Part shown: piece by piece, positions 18,424-28,184 of the stretch
How the letters are laid out: each line of letters begins with the position of its first letter
Position numbering within the stretch: position 1 is the first letter of the stretch
Source of the DNA: Polynucleobacter meluiroseus
GTDB taxonomy: Bacteria; Pseudomonadota; Gammaproteobacteria; Burkholderiales; Burkholderiaceae
NCBI GenBank assembly: GCA_945878885.1
Contig: CAMCUP010000001.1
Span: 75,780 to 119,043 of the forward strand
Direction of reading: 5' to 3'
DNA length: 43,264 nucleotides
Translations under genes and position numbers: made by a program
The notes under the pieces: model-generated
What the model saw: only the letters and a program-made list of their open reading frames with translations
Told to the model about the DNA's origin: nothing
Database searches by the model: none

Positions 18424-18936
18424 ATGGAAGAAAAGAACTACATTACCCCAGACGGTCATGAGCGCCTCAAAACTGAGCTCCTACACCTATTAAATCAAGC
18501 GCGCCCTGAAATTGTGCAAATTGTCCATTGGGCCGCATCTAATGGGGATCGATCAGAAAATGGCGATTATATTTATGGCAAAAAGCGCTTACGCGAAATA
18601 GATCGGCGCATTCGCTTCCTCAATCAACGCCTTGAATTTGCCCTAGTAGTCGATAATTCCGCTAGAAAATTAGGAGAAACCGATGACGCTCAGGTTTTCT
18701 TTGGTGCCACCATCACCTATTTGGAAGTTGCCGGTGCAGCAGATGATGCGGCTCAGCTTAGCCAAGAAACGACAATTAAAATTGTGGGCGTTGATGAGGT
18801 AAATTTAGATCTTGGTCATGTGAGTTGGATCTCGCCCATTGCTAAAGCCCTAATTAAGGCAAGAATTGGTGACGAGGTGCTAATTCAAACGCCAACTGGC
18901 ACAAGAGCGATTGAAATCATTGCTGTGAAATATTAG
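18424..18936 (+). CDS. greB: Transcription elongation factor GreB
   Basis: The 170-residue protein has the N-terminal coiled-coil (ITPDGHERLKTELLHLLNQA ... SNGDRSENGDYIYGKKRLRE), whose SENGDY tip carries the acidic residues that stimulate RNA cleavage by backtracked polymerase, and the C-terminal FKBP-like domain ending IGDEVLIQTPTGTRAIEII. YIYGKKRLREIDRRIRFL favours GreB over GreA. The start MEEKNYITPDGHERL at 18424 is used; an open frame further upstream runs through the antisense of the tRNA and is not coding. The Shine-Dalgarno is weak. Confidence 0.93.
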   Translation: MEEKNYITPDGHERLKTELLHLLNQARPEIVQIVHWAASNGDRSENGDYIYGKKRLREIDRRIRFLNQRLEFALVVDNSARKLGETDDAQVFFGATITYLEVAGAADDAAQLSQETTIKIVGVDEVNLDLGHVSWISPIAKALIKARIGDEVLIQTPTGTRAIEIIAVKY

Positions 18937-18961
18937 CCGCGCTTAAGATATTGCTTGCCCC

Positions 18962-21313
18962 CTAAGCGTGGCGACTTCTGACTACCCGCATGACATCGGC
19001 ATTGCTATGCAAACTACGCATTACCCGCGATAAGTGCAGTCGATCGGCAACTTGAATAGTAAAGCGCATGGTAACGGCATCTTCTTTGTAGAGATCTTCC
19101 ATCGATACATTCATAATATTTGCATCGGCGGCCGTAATACTGCTTGCAACCCGCGCCAAAACACCCTTACCTTGTCGGGTGTCTAACACCAAATCAACTG
19201 CAAATTCGCGATGCACATCTTTACTCCACTCGACCTCTACCCATTTATCATGATCTTTCGATAGCATCCGCAAAGCATGCTGACAATCACTAATATGAAT
19301 TTGTAAACCTTCGCCTTTACCTAAATAACCAATAATGTTATCCCCGGGAATAGGATGGCAACATGATTGAAAGCTAGTAGACATGCCCTCACGGCCATCA
19401 ACCAAAATAGCATGATGACGAATTTCAGATTGAGGCATCAGAAAATTACTAGCGCCCAAAACCATTTGCTCGCCTCCACCATCTTCAGTCAGCAAAATTT
19501 TCAAACGCATTGCTAATTCTTGAGGAGAGCGCCGACCCAAAGCAATATTTACACATACTTCTGCACGATTTTTATCGCCCGTCCAGTGGAGCAAGCGCAC
19601 CCAAATAGCTTCGCTTAGCAAGCCCACATCAACCTCTTGTTGACGCAGTGCATTGGCTAATAAACGCTCTCCTAATTGCAAAGACTCAGCGTAATGCTTG
19701 GTCTTAAGGGCATGACGTAAAGCTGCTCGGGCCTTACCAGTCCGCACAAAACTTAACCAGCCTGGGTTAGGCTGAGACCGTGGCGAAGTAATAACTTCAA
19801 CAATATCGCCATTACGTAATTCACTGCGCAATGGTAATTGCATACTATTAATTTTTACTGCCACACAAGTATTTCCCAATTCACTATGAATTGAATAAGC
19901 AAAATCAAGTGCTGTTGCGCCTCGAGGTAATGCCCGAATTTGTCCCTTCGGTGTGAAAACATATACCGCATCTGGAAACAAGTCAATTTTGACGTGTTCT
20001 AAAAATTCTTGTGAATCACCGCTGCTATCTTGAATATCGATTAATGATTGTAACCATTGGTGCGCGCGATTTTGCACTTCACTTAACTCGGGAGAGCCAT
20101 CTTTATAAGCCCAATGTGCTGCAACCCCTGCTTCAGCAATAGCATGCATATCAATCGTGCGAATTTGAAACTCAACCGGTACCCCTGAAGGCCCCACTAA
20201 AGTAGTATGAATCGATTGATAACCATTGAGCTTAGGAATTGCAATGTAGTCCTTAAACTTACCGGGCATGGGCTTATATAAAGTATGTAAAACACCTAAA
20301 GCGCGATAACAATCATCGACTGATTTTACGGTGACCCGAAATGCATACACATCAAGCACTTGGGAAAAATTCAAGCGCTTCGATTTCATTTTGTGGTAAA
20401 TACTAAAGAGGGTTTTTTCACGTCCATGCAAATCAACCTCAAGCTTGGCCTTGGCAAAAGTTCTGCGCGTGGCATCTAAAATCTTCTCAACCATTTCTTT
20501 GCGATTGCCGCGCGCTTTCTTTACTGCCTTTTCGATGACCCGAAAACGTAGCGGCATTGAATACTGAAAACCTAAGTCTTGCAAGTCACGATAAATGAGA
20601 TTGAGACCAAGGCGATGTGCAATAGGCGCATAAATTTCCATGGTTTCTAAAGCGGCGCGGTGGCGTTTTTCTAAAGGCATCGCATCTAAGGTGCGCATAT
20701 TGTGAGTGCGATCAGCTAGCTTCACTAAAATTACACGCACATCACGAGCCATTGCCATAAACATTTTGCGAAAACTCTCAGCTTGGGCTTCAGCATGGCT
20801 TTGAAACTCTAATTTATCTAACTTCGTAAGACCTTCAACTAATTCAGCCACCTTAGAACCAAAGGTTGCTATTAAATCAGCCTGCGTTCTACCAGTGTCC
20901 TCAATCACATCATGCAATAAGGCCGCCATAATTGATAAGGCATCAAGGCGCCAGAGAGCGCACAATTCGGCAACTGCTACGGGATGGGTAATGTAAGGCT
21001 CACCGCTTTGGCGATATTGTCCCAAATGCGCAGCATCGGCAAAATGAAATGCTTTTTTAATTAAGTCACGTTCATTGGCCTTCAGATAACTAAGCTTATC
21101 GGTAAGGCCAGTAATTGAAACTACTTGTTGCTTGGGTGGCAACTGCGGTTGCGAGGTCGGGCCAAATAGATAACGGCTCGACTGCGTTAGCAGCGAAGCA
21201 ATAATTGATTTCTTGGAAGATGCTTCTTTAGGTGGCTCGGTTAAGAGCCCCTCAGTAATATCGCTAGACGAGCGTTTACCCTGATCTCCCGTTGTGGTTA
21301 GCGCAGGCGCCAC
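18962..21313 (-). CDS. spoT: Bifunctional (p)ppGpp synthetase/hydrolase
   Basis: The 783-residue Rel/SpoT protein makes and breaks the stringent-response alarmone. In order it shows an N-terminal variable region (~1-75), a hydrolase HD domain with intact HxxxHD signature (YITHPVAVAE ... ALLHDVIEDT, ~105-140), a synthetase domain (SIYHKMKSKRL ... GKFKDYIAIPKLNGYQSIHT), a TGS domain (VYVFTPKGQIRALPRGATAL) and a C-terminal ACT domain (VLDTRQGKGVLARVASSITA). The intact HD motif and the KxKD form of the RxKD motif indicate a bifunctional enzyme. It lies 15 nt downstream of rpoZ. Confidence 0.96.
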   Translation of the reverse strand: MAPALTTTGDQGKRSSSDITEGLLTEPPKEASSKKSIIASLLTQSSRYLFGPTSQPQLPPKQQVVSITGLTDKLSYLKANERDLIKKAFHFADAAHLGQYRQSGEPYITHPVAVAELCALWRLDALSIMAALLHDVIEDTGRTQADLIATFGSKVAELVEGLTKLDKLEFQSHAEAQAESFRKMFMAMARDVRVILVKLADRTHNMRTLDAMPLEKRHRAALETMEIYAPIAHRLGLNLIYRDLQDLGFQYSMPLRFRVIEKAVKKARGNRKEMVEKILDATRRTFAKAKLEVDLHGREKTLFSIYHKMKSKRLNFSQVLDVYAFRVTVKSVDDCYRALGVLHTLYKPMPGKFKDYIAIPKLNGYQSIHTTLVGPSGVPVEFQIRTIDMHAIAEAGVAAHWAYKDGSPELSEVQNRAHQWLQSLIDIQDSSGDSQEFLEHVKIDLFPDAVYVFTPKGQIRALPRGATALDFAYSIHSELGNTCVAVKINSMQLPLRSELRNGDIVEVITSPRSQPNPGWLSFVRTGKARAALRHALKTKHYAESLQLGERLLANALRQQEVDVGLLSEAIWVRLLHWTGDKNRAEVCVNIALGRRSPQELAMRLKILLTEDGGGEQMVLGASNFLMPQSEIRHHAILVDGREGMSTSFQSCCHPIPGDNIIGYLGKGEGLQIHISDCQHALRMLSKDHDKWVEVEWSKDVHREFAVDLVLDTRQGKGVLARVASSITAADANIMNVSMEDLYKEDAVTMRFTIQVADRLHLSRVMRSLHSNADVMRVVRSRHA

Positions 21314-21328
21314 AGCGGGTCTTTCAAA

Positions 21329-21532
21329 TTAAAGCGGTACTTTGGTCAACATATCCCGGTCGGTCACGCCAGCGGCAACTTCACGTAATGCAACTACGGT
21401 GGCTTTATCTTTAGACTCAACCCGCGGCGAGTGACCTTGAACTAATTGGCGCGCACGATAAGTGGCTGCCAAAACCAATTCAAAACGATTGGGAATGGTT
21501 TTCATACAATCTTCTACAGTAATTCGGGCCAT
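21329..21532 (-). CDS. rpoZ: RNA polymerase omega subunit
   Basis: The 67-residue protein starts [20 protein letters not shown] and contains [13 protein letters not shown], the conserved RpoZ region, with normal family length. Omega helps assemble RNA polymerase and forms part of a ppGpp site. It sits between gmk and spoT, a conserved order in Beta- and Gammaproteobacteria that links it to the stringent-response enzyme. Confidence 0.96.
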   Translation of the reverse strand: MARITVEDCMKTIPNRFELVLAATYRARQLVQGHSPRVESKDKATVVALREVAAGVTDRDMLTKVPL

Positions 21533-21575
21533 GCTGTACTCGCTTATTTAGGATTAATACCTATAGGATACCTGA

Positions 21576-22202
21576 TTACACCCCAAGGCGCCTTAAAAGT
21601 GCTGGGTTGCGCGCCATTACTGCAGGCGTGCGCAGACGGGTGGCAAGCAAAATACTAGTTAAATCAGCTAAGGCCTGCTCAAAAGAATCGTTAATCACAA
21701 GGTAATCGGCTTCAGCTGCGTGTTGCAGCTCGATATGCGCGGCAGCTAAACGGCGCTCAATGGTTTGCGCATCATCTTTACCCCGTTTGCGCAAACGTTC
21801 TTCAAGTGCCTCAAATGAGGGCGGAAAAATAAAAACCCATTGTGCCCACGGGATTAATTGACGAATCTGCTGCGCCCCCTGCCAATCGATTTCTAAAATC
21901 ACATCGCTACCCGCCTGCATTTGGGCTTCCAGCCAAGAACGTGAAGTGCCATAAAAATGACCATGTACTTCCGCCCATTCTAAAAAATCATTACGGGTAC
22001 GTTGTTGCGTAAATTCTGCCTCGGTTACAAAGTGATAGTCTTGGCCATCAACTTCGCCAGCTCGTGGTGAGCGCGTGGTACTCGATAAAGATAGTTTTAA
22101 GCTAACATCGTTTTGCAATAAGGCATGAACTAACGATGACTTACCAGCGCCCGAGGGCGCCACGATCATTAGCATGCTACCTTGATAAGTATGAGAATCC
22201 AT
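21576..22202 (-). CDS. gmk: Guanylate kinase
   Basis: Gmk phosphorylates GMP to GDP. The 208-residue length is usual. The P-loop is APSGAGKSSL (residues ~14-23), followed by the GMP-binding region SLSSTTRSPRAGEVDGQDYHFV and by EIDWQGAQQIR. The gene is 2 nt from yicC and 43 nt from rpoZ, in a leftward yicC-gmk-rpoZ-spoT series. Confidence 0.97.
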   Translation of the reverse strand: MDSHTYQGSMLMIVAPSGAGKSSLVHALLQNDVSLKLSLSSTTRSPRAGEVDGQDYHFVTEAEFTQQRTRNDFLEWAEVHGHFYGTSRSWLEAQMQAGSDVILEIDWQGAQQIRQLIPWAQWVFIFPPSFEALEERLRKRGKDDAQTIERRLAAAHIELQHAAEADYLVINDSFEQALADLTSILLATRLRTPAVMARNPALLRRLGV

Positions 22203-22204
22203 GA

Positions 22205-23146
22205 TTATTCTAAATTTTGAACTTGTTCACGCATTTGCTCAATCAGCAGTTTTAATTCTAAGGCAGCTGCAGTGCAATCAACAGCCACCGACTTAGAACT
22301 TAAGGTATTTGCCTCACGATTTAATTCTTGCATTAAAAAGTCAAGTCGCTTGCCTACTGGTCCCTTACCCTTTAAAGCCAACTCGACAGCTTGAAAATGG
22401 GTTTTTAAGCGGGCAAACTCTTCCGCCACATCAATCCGTACGGCATACAACACAACTTCTTGACGAATCCGCTCTAAGACCTCGACTGCGACCACCTGAT
22501 CGGCCTGATTAGTGTTAGGTTGACTGGATAATGCCTCTGTTAAGCGTGCGGTTAGCTTCTGTTGATATTGCTGCACAAACTCAGGAATACGCGGTTCAAT
22601 TTGCTCGACAATCTGGCGCATCTTAGTCGAAATTTGTTGCAACACAGCTACCAATGCCCGCCCTTCAGCAGCCCGTGTTTCCACGAAAGCCTCTAAGGCC
22701 TCAGTTCCTGCAGCTATGGTTGCTGCCACCCATGCCCCTTCGTCGCCTTTAGGTTCACTGACAATCCCTGGCCAACGTAAAACCTCAGCTACACTCATGG
22801 GTTCTGCGTTAGTAAAGGTAGTTTGCACATGAGCAGCAAGTACTTGTAAGGCGTTTAAGCGGTCTTGACTTAGGCTTTGGCCGGCTTCCGCCGTTGCAGT
22901 AGGTAATTTGCCTGTTGAATTAATCCGCCATACTGCCCTGAACTCAACTTTACCGCGGGCCAATTGCTGAACTGCAAGCTCTCGTAAAGCAGGCTCGGCA
23001 GCCCGACACTCATCGGGCAACCGAAAGTTCAGGTCTAAAAAACGGCTATTCACCGCCCGCACTTCCAACTGCAAATCGGCTACCATCCCTCCGCCCAGGG
23101 ATACTTGCCGAGAAGCGCTACCATAACCAGTCATGCTCGATATCAT
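22205..23146 (-). CDS. yicC: YicC family endoribonuclease
   Basis: The product shows the YicC N-terminal signature ISSMTGYGSASRQV and the C-terminal DUF1732 region (GKRLDFLMQELNREANTLSSK), both diagnostic. YicC proteins are endoribonucleases. Start 23146 is preferred because the family opens with M-I-x-SMTGYG; an upstream ATG at 23173 would add nine residues, but GGGAGA lies only 1 nt before it. With 23146 the protein is 313 residues, near the usual ~290. It is divergent from rph and apparently cotranscribed with gmk. Confidence 0.92.
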   Translation of the reverse strand: MISSMTGYGSASRQVSLGGGMVADLQLEVRAVNSRFLDLNFRLPDECRAAEPALRELAVQQLARGKVEFRAVWRINSTGKLPTATAEAGQSLSQDRLNALQVLAAHVQTTFTNAEPMSVAEVLRWPGIVSEPKGDEGAWVAATIAAGTEALEAFVETRAAEGRALVAVLQQISTKMRQIVEQIEPRIPEFVQQYQQKLTARLTEALSSQPNTNQADQVVAVEVLERIRQEVVLYAVRIDVAEEFARLKTHFQAVELALKGKGPVGKRLDFLMQELNREANTLSSKSVAVDCTAAALELKLLIEQMREQVQNLE

Positions 23147-23196
23147 GTAGGCATTGTAATTACTAAATCGCATTCTCCCAATAAGGAATTAAAGTC

Positions 23197-23976
23197 ATGA
23201 GTCTCAGCACCACTCCAGCAAGTCAAGCTAGCCAGCGTCCAAGCCACCGGCAGGCGAATGAACTCCGTCAGGTGACGATTACTCGTGGCTTTACTAAACA
23301 TGCTGAAGGCTCGGTACTCGTTGAGTTTGGCGATACCAAGGTACTTTGTACTGCCAGTATTTTAGAGCGGGTACCTCCGCATAAAAAAGGCTCAGGCGAA
23401 GGTTGGGTTACAGCTGAATATGGCATGCTGCCCCGTGCTACCCATACCCGCGGTGATCGCGAGGCAGCACGTGGCAAACAAAGCGGTCGTACCCAAGAAA
23501 TTCAGCGCCTCATTGGGCGAGCTTTACGCAGTGTTTTTAATTTAAAACTGCTAGGCGAGCGCACGATTCATTTAGATTGTGATGTTTTACAAGCCGATGG
23601 TGGCACGCGTACCGCCGCTATTACTGGCGCCTATGTTGCTGCACGTGATGCCGTTAACCAATTAATTCAAAGTGGCAAAATTAGTGCAGATCCTCAGCAG
23701 GACCCCATTCTTGACAGCATTGCTGCTATTTCAGTCGGCATTTATAAAAGCATGCCTGTACTTGATCTTGATTATGCCGAAGACTCTTCATGCGATACCG
23801 ATATGAATGTGGTGATGACTGGCAAAGGAGGCATTATCGAAGTGCAAGGCACAGCAGAGGGTCCCGCCTTTTCTCGGCAAGAATTAAGTGCCTTGCTCGA
23901 TTTAGCGCAATACGGTATTCAGCTGCTAACCGAACAACAAAAACTTGCCCTTAATAAAGCCCCTGCTCCACATTGA
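23197..23976 (+). CDS. rph: Ribonuclease PH
   Basis: RNase PH trims tRNA 3' ends phosphorolytically. The 259-residue protein has the core [14 protein letters not shown], the phosphate/RNA-binding segment [18 protein letters not shown], the active-site segment [20 protein letters not shown] and the C-terminal [13 protein letters not shown]. About 18 extra residues precede the domain. The ATG follows AAGGA at 8-9 nt. It starts the rightward rph-rdgB-hemW series, the same grouping seen in many Burkholderiales. Confidence 0.97.
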   Translation: MSLSTTPASQASQRPSHRQANELRQVTITRGFTKHAEGSVLVEFGDTKVLCTASILERVPPHKKGSGEGWVTAEYGMLPRATHTRGDREAARGKQSGRTQEIQRLIGRALRSVFNLKLLGERTIHLDCDVLQADGGTRTAAITGAYVAARDAVNQLIQSGKISADPQQDPILDSIAAISVGIYKSMPVLDLDYAEDSSCDTDMNVVMTGKGGIIEVQGTAEGPAFSRQELSALLDLAQYGIQLLTEQQKLALNKAPAPH

Positions 23977-24046
23977 AGGCCGTTTCACTACCATGCCACT
24001 GCATAGTCATTGCAGCGTTTATGAATTTCATCAGCCACTATTTTTT

Positions 24047-24655
24047 ATGCAGCTCTCCCAACTACTAATCGCCTCAAATAATGTAGGTAAAGTACGCGAA
24101 TTTCGTCAGCTATTAGCACCGCTGCAGATAACCGTGCAATCACAAGCCGACTTCGGTATACCTGCAGCTGCCGAACCATTTTTTACTTTCACCGAAAATG
24201 CCCTTGCTAAAGCACGTCATGCGAGCAAGTTAAGTGGCTTGCCTACCTTAGCAGACGACTCGGGTGTTTGTGTAAGTGCTCTAAATAATCAGCCAGGGGT
24301 TCACTCCGCACGTTATGCGGCGAGTGCGCTGCAACCCGCCAATGATGAACTAAATAATACCAAGCTCATTGCCGCATTAAAAAACCAAACCAATCGAGCC
24401 GCCCATTATGTTTGCGCCCTAGTCTTGGTGCGCTCTGCTGATGACCCCGCTCCCGTGATCGTAGAGTGTCGTTGGGATGGCGAAATTATTGATCAGCCGC
24501 GCGGCGTCAATGGCTTTGGTTATGACCCCTATTTTTATTTGCCAACCTTAGGTAAAACTGCGGCTGAATTGTTGCCAGCAGAAAAAAATCGCCTAAGTCA
24601 TCGTGGTCAAGCATTACAGCAATTACTAGCCATCTTGGCATGTCCATCAAACTAA
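24047..24655 (+). CDS. rdgB: RdgB/HAM1-type dITP/XTP pyrophosphatase
   Basis: This enzyme removes non-canonical purine nucleotides (dITP, XTP) by hydrolysis to monophosphates. From ATG 24047 the protein is 202 residues, the usual length, and opens LLIASNNVGKVREFRQLL. LPTLADDSGVCVSALNNQPG and the C-terminal GFGYDPYFYLP ... LSHRGQAL are family hallmarks. The same frame stays open upstream to 23945, but that start overlaps rph and adds 34 unrelated residues, so it is rejected. Its 3' end overlaps hemW by 16 nt. Confidence 0.95.
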   Translation: MQLSQLLIASNNVGKVREFRQLLAPLQITVQSQADFGIPAAAEPFFTFTENALAKARHASKLSGLPTLADDSGVCVSALNNQPGVHSARYAASALQPANDELNNTKLIAALKNQTNRAAHYVCALVLVRSADDPAPVIVECRWDGEIIDQPRGVNGFGYDPYFYLPTLGKTAAELLPAEKNRLSHRGQALQQLLAILACPSN

Positions 24656-25803
24656 CTGCACTGCCACCACTCTCGCTTTATATTCATTTTCCGTGGTGTG
24701 AAAAAAAATGTCCCTATTGTGATTTCAATTCACATCAAATTAAAAATTCTGGTTTTGATGAAGCACGTTACTTGCGCGCATTAGTGCAAGATTTGCAAAC
24801 AGAGTTACCGCGAATCTGGGGACGCAAAGTACAAACCATTTTTATTGGTGGAGGTACGCCAAGCTTAATTTCACCAACTGGCATAGAGTGGCTACTCTCA
24901 CGTATTCGCGCCTTAGTGCCACTTGATCCCGCTGCTGAAATTACCCTCGAAGCAAACCCAGGCTCAGTTGAAGCAGATAAGTTTGCTGCCTTTGCTAGTG
25001 GCGGTGTTAACCGAGTATCCCTCGGTATTCAAAGTTTTAATGATGCCCACCTAAAGGCTTTGGGCCGCATACACAATGGCACTGCAGCCAAACATGCGAT
25101 TGAGATTGCACTGCGTCATTTTCAATCGGTTAACCTCGATTTAATGTATGCCTTACCACAGCAAACCTTAGCCGAGGCTAGTGCAGATCTGCGCACTGCA
25201 CTAAGCTTTAAGCCACCCCATCTCTCGCTCTACCACCTCACCCTAGAGCCCAATACCCTATTTGCTAGCCATCCTCCAGCCTTGCCCAATGAAGACGAAA
25301 GTGACCTCATTTTTGAAAATAATTTAGTCCAGCTAGCTGATGCGGGTTATACACGTTATGAAGTCTCGGCCTACAGCAAACCACAGCAGGCCTGCAAACA
25401 CAATTTAAATTATTGGCAATTTGGTGACTACATTGGCATTGGTGCGGGCGCGCACGGCAAAATTTCTTTACCTAATAGCATCACTCGTCAAGTGCGTGAG
25501 CGCCATCCAGAAACCTATATGCAAGCGATTGAAACACAAGGACATGCATTAATAGAAACCCGTGAGCTCACAGCCAACGACCTACCCTTTGAATTTATGC
25601 TAAACGCACTGCGTTTGAGCGATGGTGTTGCCACCACTAGTTTTGCTGAACGTACTGGCTTATCACTGCAAACGATTAGCAAGCAAATTGAGCAAGCTAC
25701 CGCCAAGGGCTTACTCGATAACCATCCAACTACTTTAAAGCCTACGGCATTAGGTTTGCGCTACCTTAATGACTTACAAGAACTATTCTTGAAATCAGCT
25801 TAA
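24640..25803 (+). CDS. hemW: Radical SAM heme chaperone HemW
   Basis: The 387-residue protein has the radical-SAM cluster motif C20-x3-C24-x2-C27 (HFPWCEKKCPYCDFN), GGGTPS, and the HemW continuation with VNRVSLGIQSF and the C-terminal HemN_C-like domain (ELTANDLPFEFMLNALRL). HemW was long annotated as coproporphyrinogen III oxidase HemN-like but lacks the residues for that reaction and inserts heme into respiratory proteins. It ends the rph-rdgB-hemW set. The ATG overlaps rdgB. Confidence 0.94.
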   Translation: MSIKLTALPPLSLYIHFPWCEKKCPYCDFNSHQIKNSGFDEARYLRALVQDLQTELPRIWGRKVQTIFIGGGTPSLISPTGIEWLLSRIRALVPLDPAAEITLEANPGSVEADKFAAFASGGVNRVSLGIQSFNDAHLKALGRIHNGTAAKHAIEIALRHFQSVNLDLMYALPQQTLAEASADLRTALSFKPPHLSLYHLTLEPNTLFASHPPALPNEDESDLIFENNLVQLADAGYTRYEVSAYSKPQQACKHNLNYWQFGDYIGIGAGAHGKISLPNSITRQVRERHPETYMQAIETQGHALIETRELTANDLPFEFMLNALRLSDGVATTSFAERTGLSLQTISKQIEQATAKGLLDNHPTTLKPTALGLRYLNDLQELFLKSA

Positions 25804-25865
25804 TTTATTTTGCCTTAATAAAATAATTCAAGTTTCAGTATTAATTACAGTATTTAATCTTCAAA

Positions 25866-27083
25866 TTAAGGTTTAAATGCGCCAGCTGCAGTTAAATTAG
25901 CCAGTTCATCATCGTTAACGCCTAACTCAGCCAAAATAGTTGTGGTGTGTTCGCCTAGTAAGGGGGGATGCATTCTTACTTGTTGTGGCGTCCCAGATAA
26001 CTTCACTGGAAATCCAATGTTTGGAACCTTACCCTCAATCGGATGATCAAGCTCGATGCGCATTTGGCGGTGAACCCCATGGGCGCTATTAAAGGCCTCG
26101 GGATAGGTATTAATTGGTCCAGCTGGAATCCCTTCGGCTAACAACATTTCAACCCATTCGGTACTCGAGCGCGTAATAAAGGTTTTCTCTAACTCTGTCA
26201 CTAGCTCTAGCCGATTTGCTAAGCGCAAAGGATTTGTTATAAAACGTGCATCATGCAGCAAATCAGCACGATTAATTTTATCGCACAGCAAGCCCCATAA
26301 TTTTTGATTAGTTGCGCCCATCACAAAATAACCATCAGCTGATTTCATCGCCTGATAGGGAGCGCTCATATGATTAGCAGTGCCAAGCTTATAAGGCTCT
26401 ACGCCAGTTCCCCAGTATTGCGCCGTATCCCAAATCGAAAAAGCCAAGGCTGCATCAAATAATGAAGCATCAATAAATTGCCCCTCACCACTTTTAGTGC
26501 GCCCAATATAGGCCGCCAAAATTGCATACGTTGCAAACAAAGCACAGCCAATATCGGCCACCGGTACGCCTGCTTTCACCGGCGGGCCATCAGGATAGCC
26601 AGTGACACTCATCACGCCCGACATGGCTTGAGCCATTAAATCAAAACCGGGGCGATCTGCCCAAGGGCCCGTTTGGCCAAAGCCGGAAATACTGGCATAA
26701 ATTAAGGCAGGATTGATTTCCTGCAAAACGGCATAATCAATTCCTAATTTTTTCATTACTCCAGGGCGATAGTTTTCAACCAAAATATCGGCGGTCTTTA
26801 CTAAGCGCAAAAATATATCTCGTCCTGCCTTACTTTTTAAATTGAGAGCAACGCTGCGTTTATTACGATTCATGTTCAAAAAACCCATGCTATCGGAGCC
26901 CTTCATTTTGAAGCCCATCGCTCCCCGCGTTTGATCGCCAGTACCAGGCGGTTCAATTTTGATCACATCGGCCCCCAAATCGGCCAATAACATACAGCTA
27001 TAAGGCCCAGCCATTACTTGACTAACGTCTAAGACACGAACTCCCGCTAAGGGCAGCGGTTTTGGAGTATTTACAGCAATCAT
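25866..27083 (-). CDS. Type III CoA-transferase (CaiB/BaiF family)
   Basis: The 405-residue protein opens LAGVRVLDVSQVMAGPYSCM and has the family segments GADVIKIEPPGTGDQTRG, LKSKAGRDIF, ILVENYRPGVMKKLGIDY and SISGFGQTGP. The expected catalytic Asp is D177 in GVPVADIG, equivalent to Asp169 of formyl-CoA transferase. The family moves CoA between acids; the acceptor here is not predictable. It is divergent from a Bug-crotonase pair across 60 nt, suggesting the three genes serve one substrate. No regulator is adjacent. Confidence 0.93.
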   Translation of the reverse strand: MIAVNTPKPLPLAGVRVLDVSQVMAGPYSCMLLADLGADVIKIEPPGTGDQTRGAMGFKMKGSDSMGFLNMNRNKRSVALNLKSKAGRDIFLRLVKTADILVENYRPGVMKKLGIDYAVLQEINPALIYASISGFGQTGPWADRPGFDLMAQAMSGVMSVTGYPDGPPVKAGVPVADIGCALFATYAILAAYIGRTKSGEGQFIDASLFDAALAFSIWDTAQYWGTGVEPYKLGTANHMSAPYQAMKSADGYFVMGATNQKLWGLLCDKINRADLLHDARFITNPLRLANRLELVTELEKTFITRSSTEWVEMLLAEGIPAGPINTYPEAFNSAHGVHRQMRIELDHPIEGKVPNIGFPVKLSGTPQQVRMHPPLLGEHTTTILAELGVNDDELANLTAAGAFKP

Positions 27084-27143
27084 GCAAAACTTTACTTAGG
27101 AATAGAATAAGCTGCTTAATATAAATCATTTAGGAGAAATTGG

Positions 27144-28184
27144 ATGACTACCTATATTCAAACCATGAGCGCCAAAAACACTAGCACCTCTACCGCCAAG
27201 CTAGTAATCCGTAATTTCTACCGAGCTGCTCTTCTAGCCTTCAGCCTCCTTGCCCTTAGCGCACTACCCGCTGCGGCGCAAAGTTATCCTAATAAGTCGA
27301 TTCGTTTACTTGTTGGTTTTGCACCAGGAGGTGGCACTGATATCGTGGCCCGAGCCTTAGCACCAAAAATGAGTGAAGCGCTCGGTCAATCGGTCATCGT
27401 TGAAAATAAAGCTGGCGCTGCTGGCACTATTGCTGCCGACATGATTGCAAAAGCTGCGCCTGATGGCTACACCCTCTTAATGGGTCATTCCAATTCCAAT
27501 GCAATTTCGCCTTTTGTTTTAGACAATGTGCCCTATAACCCTGAAAAAGATTTCACCCCCATTACCTATCTAGGATATGTACCTAACGTACTCGTTGTAA
27601 ATGCCTCATTACCCGTTAATTCAGTTGCCGAATTAATTGCCCTTGCTAAAACTAAACCAGGCGAATTAACTTACGGTTCATCGGGAATTGGCAGCACCCA
27701 ACATTTAGCTGGCGCACTTTTTGCCAAAATTGCTGGCATCTCACTTAACCACGTGCCATACAAAGGCAGTGGGCAAGCCATTATTGATTTATTGGGCAAT
27801 CAAATCACCATGAACTTCGATACCCTGCCACCTGTGTTAGAACAAATTAAATCGGGTAAGTTAAAGGCGCTTGCAATTTCAACCCCGAAGCGTTTACCTC
27901 TGCTAGCTAACGTTCCTACCTTTACTGAAGTGGGCATTACAGGTTTTGATGTTACTAATTGGTACTCGGTAATGGGGCCCAAAAATATGGAGCCTACAAC
28001 CGTAGCCAAAATCGATCAAGCGGTTAAAGCTGCCATGGCTGATCCCAATATCAGCAAGACCCTTGAAGCACAAGGCTTGCAAACTGAAGGGCCTAAAACA
28101 CCCGCGGCTTTTAATGCCTTTTTAATTGCAGAAATTACTAAATATCGGCAATTAGTAAAAACACTTGGCATCAAAGGTCCTTAA
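27144..28184 (+). CDS. Bug family periplasmic substrate-binding protein (TctC-like) #1
   Basis: Bug proteins bind organic acids, often aromatic or dicarboxylic acids, in the periplasm, usually for TctAB-type transport. The 346-residue product has an N-terminal extension and signal peptide ending about AAAQ, then [68 protein letters not shown] and [19 protein letters not shown]. All are Bug hallmarks. AGGAG precedes the ATG at 27144. It overlaps the crotonase start (TAATG) and is divergent from a CoA-transferase. No TctA or TctB gene is near. Confidence 0.93.
   Translation: MTTYIQTMSAKNTSTSTAKLVIRNFYRAALLAFSLLALSALPAAAQSYPNKSIRLLVGFAPGGGTDIVARALAPKMSEALGQSVIVENKAGAAGTIAADMIAKAAPDGYTLLMGHSNSNAISPFVLDNVPYNPEKDFTPITYLGYVPNVLVVNASLPVNSVAELIALAKTKPGELTYGSSGIGSTQHLAGALFAKIAGISLNHVPYKGSGQAIIDLLGNQITMNFDTLPPVLEQIKSGKLKALAISTPKRLPLLANVPTFTEVGITGFDVTNWYSVMGPKNMEPTTVAKIDQAVKAAMADPNISKTLEAQGLQTEGPKTPAAFNAFLIAEITKYRQLVKTLGIKGP

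Noticed and set aside
23945..24046. Upstream start for rdgB
   Set aside because: It overlaps the rph 3' end and adds 34 residues absent from the family; the MQLSQLLIASNN start is typical.
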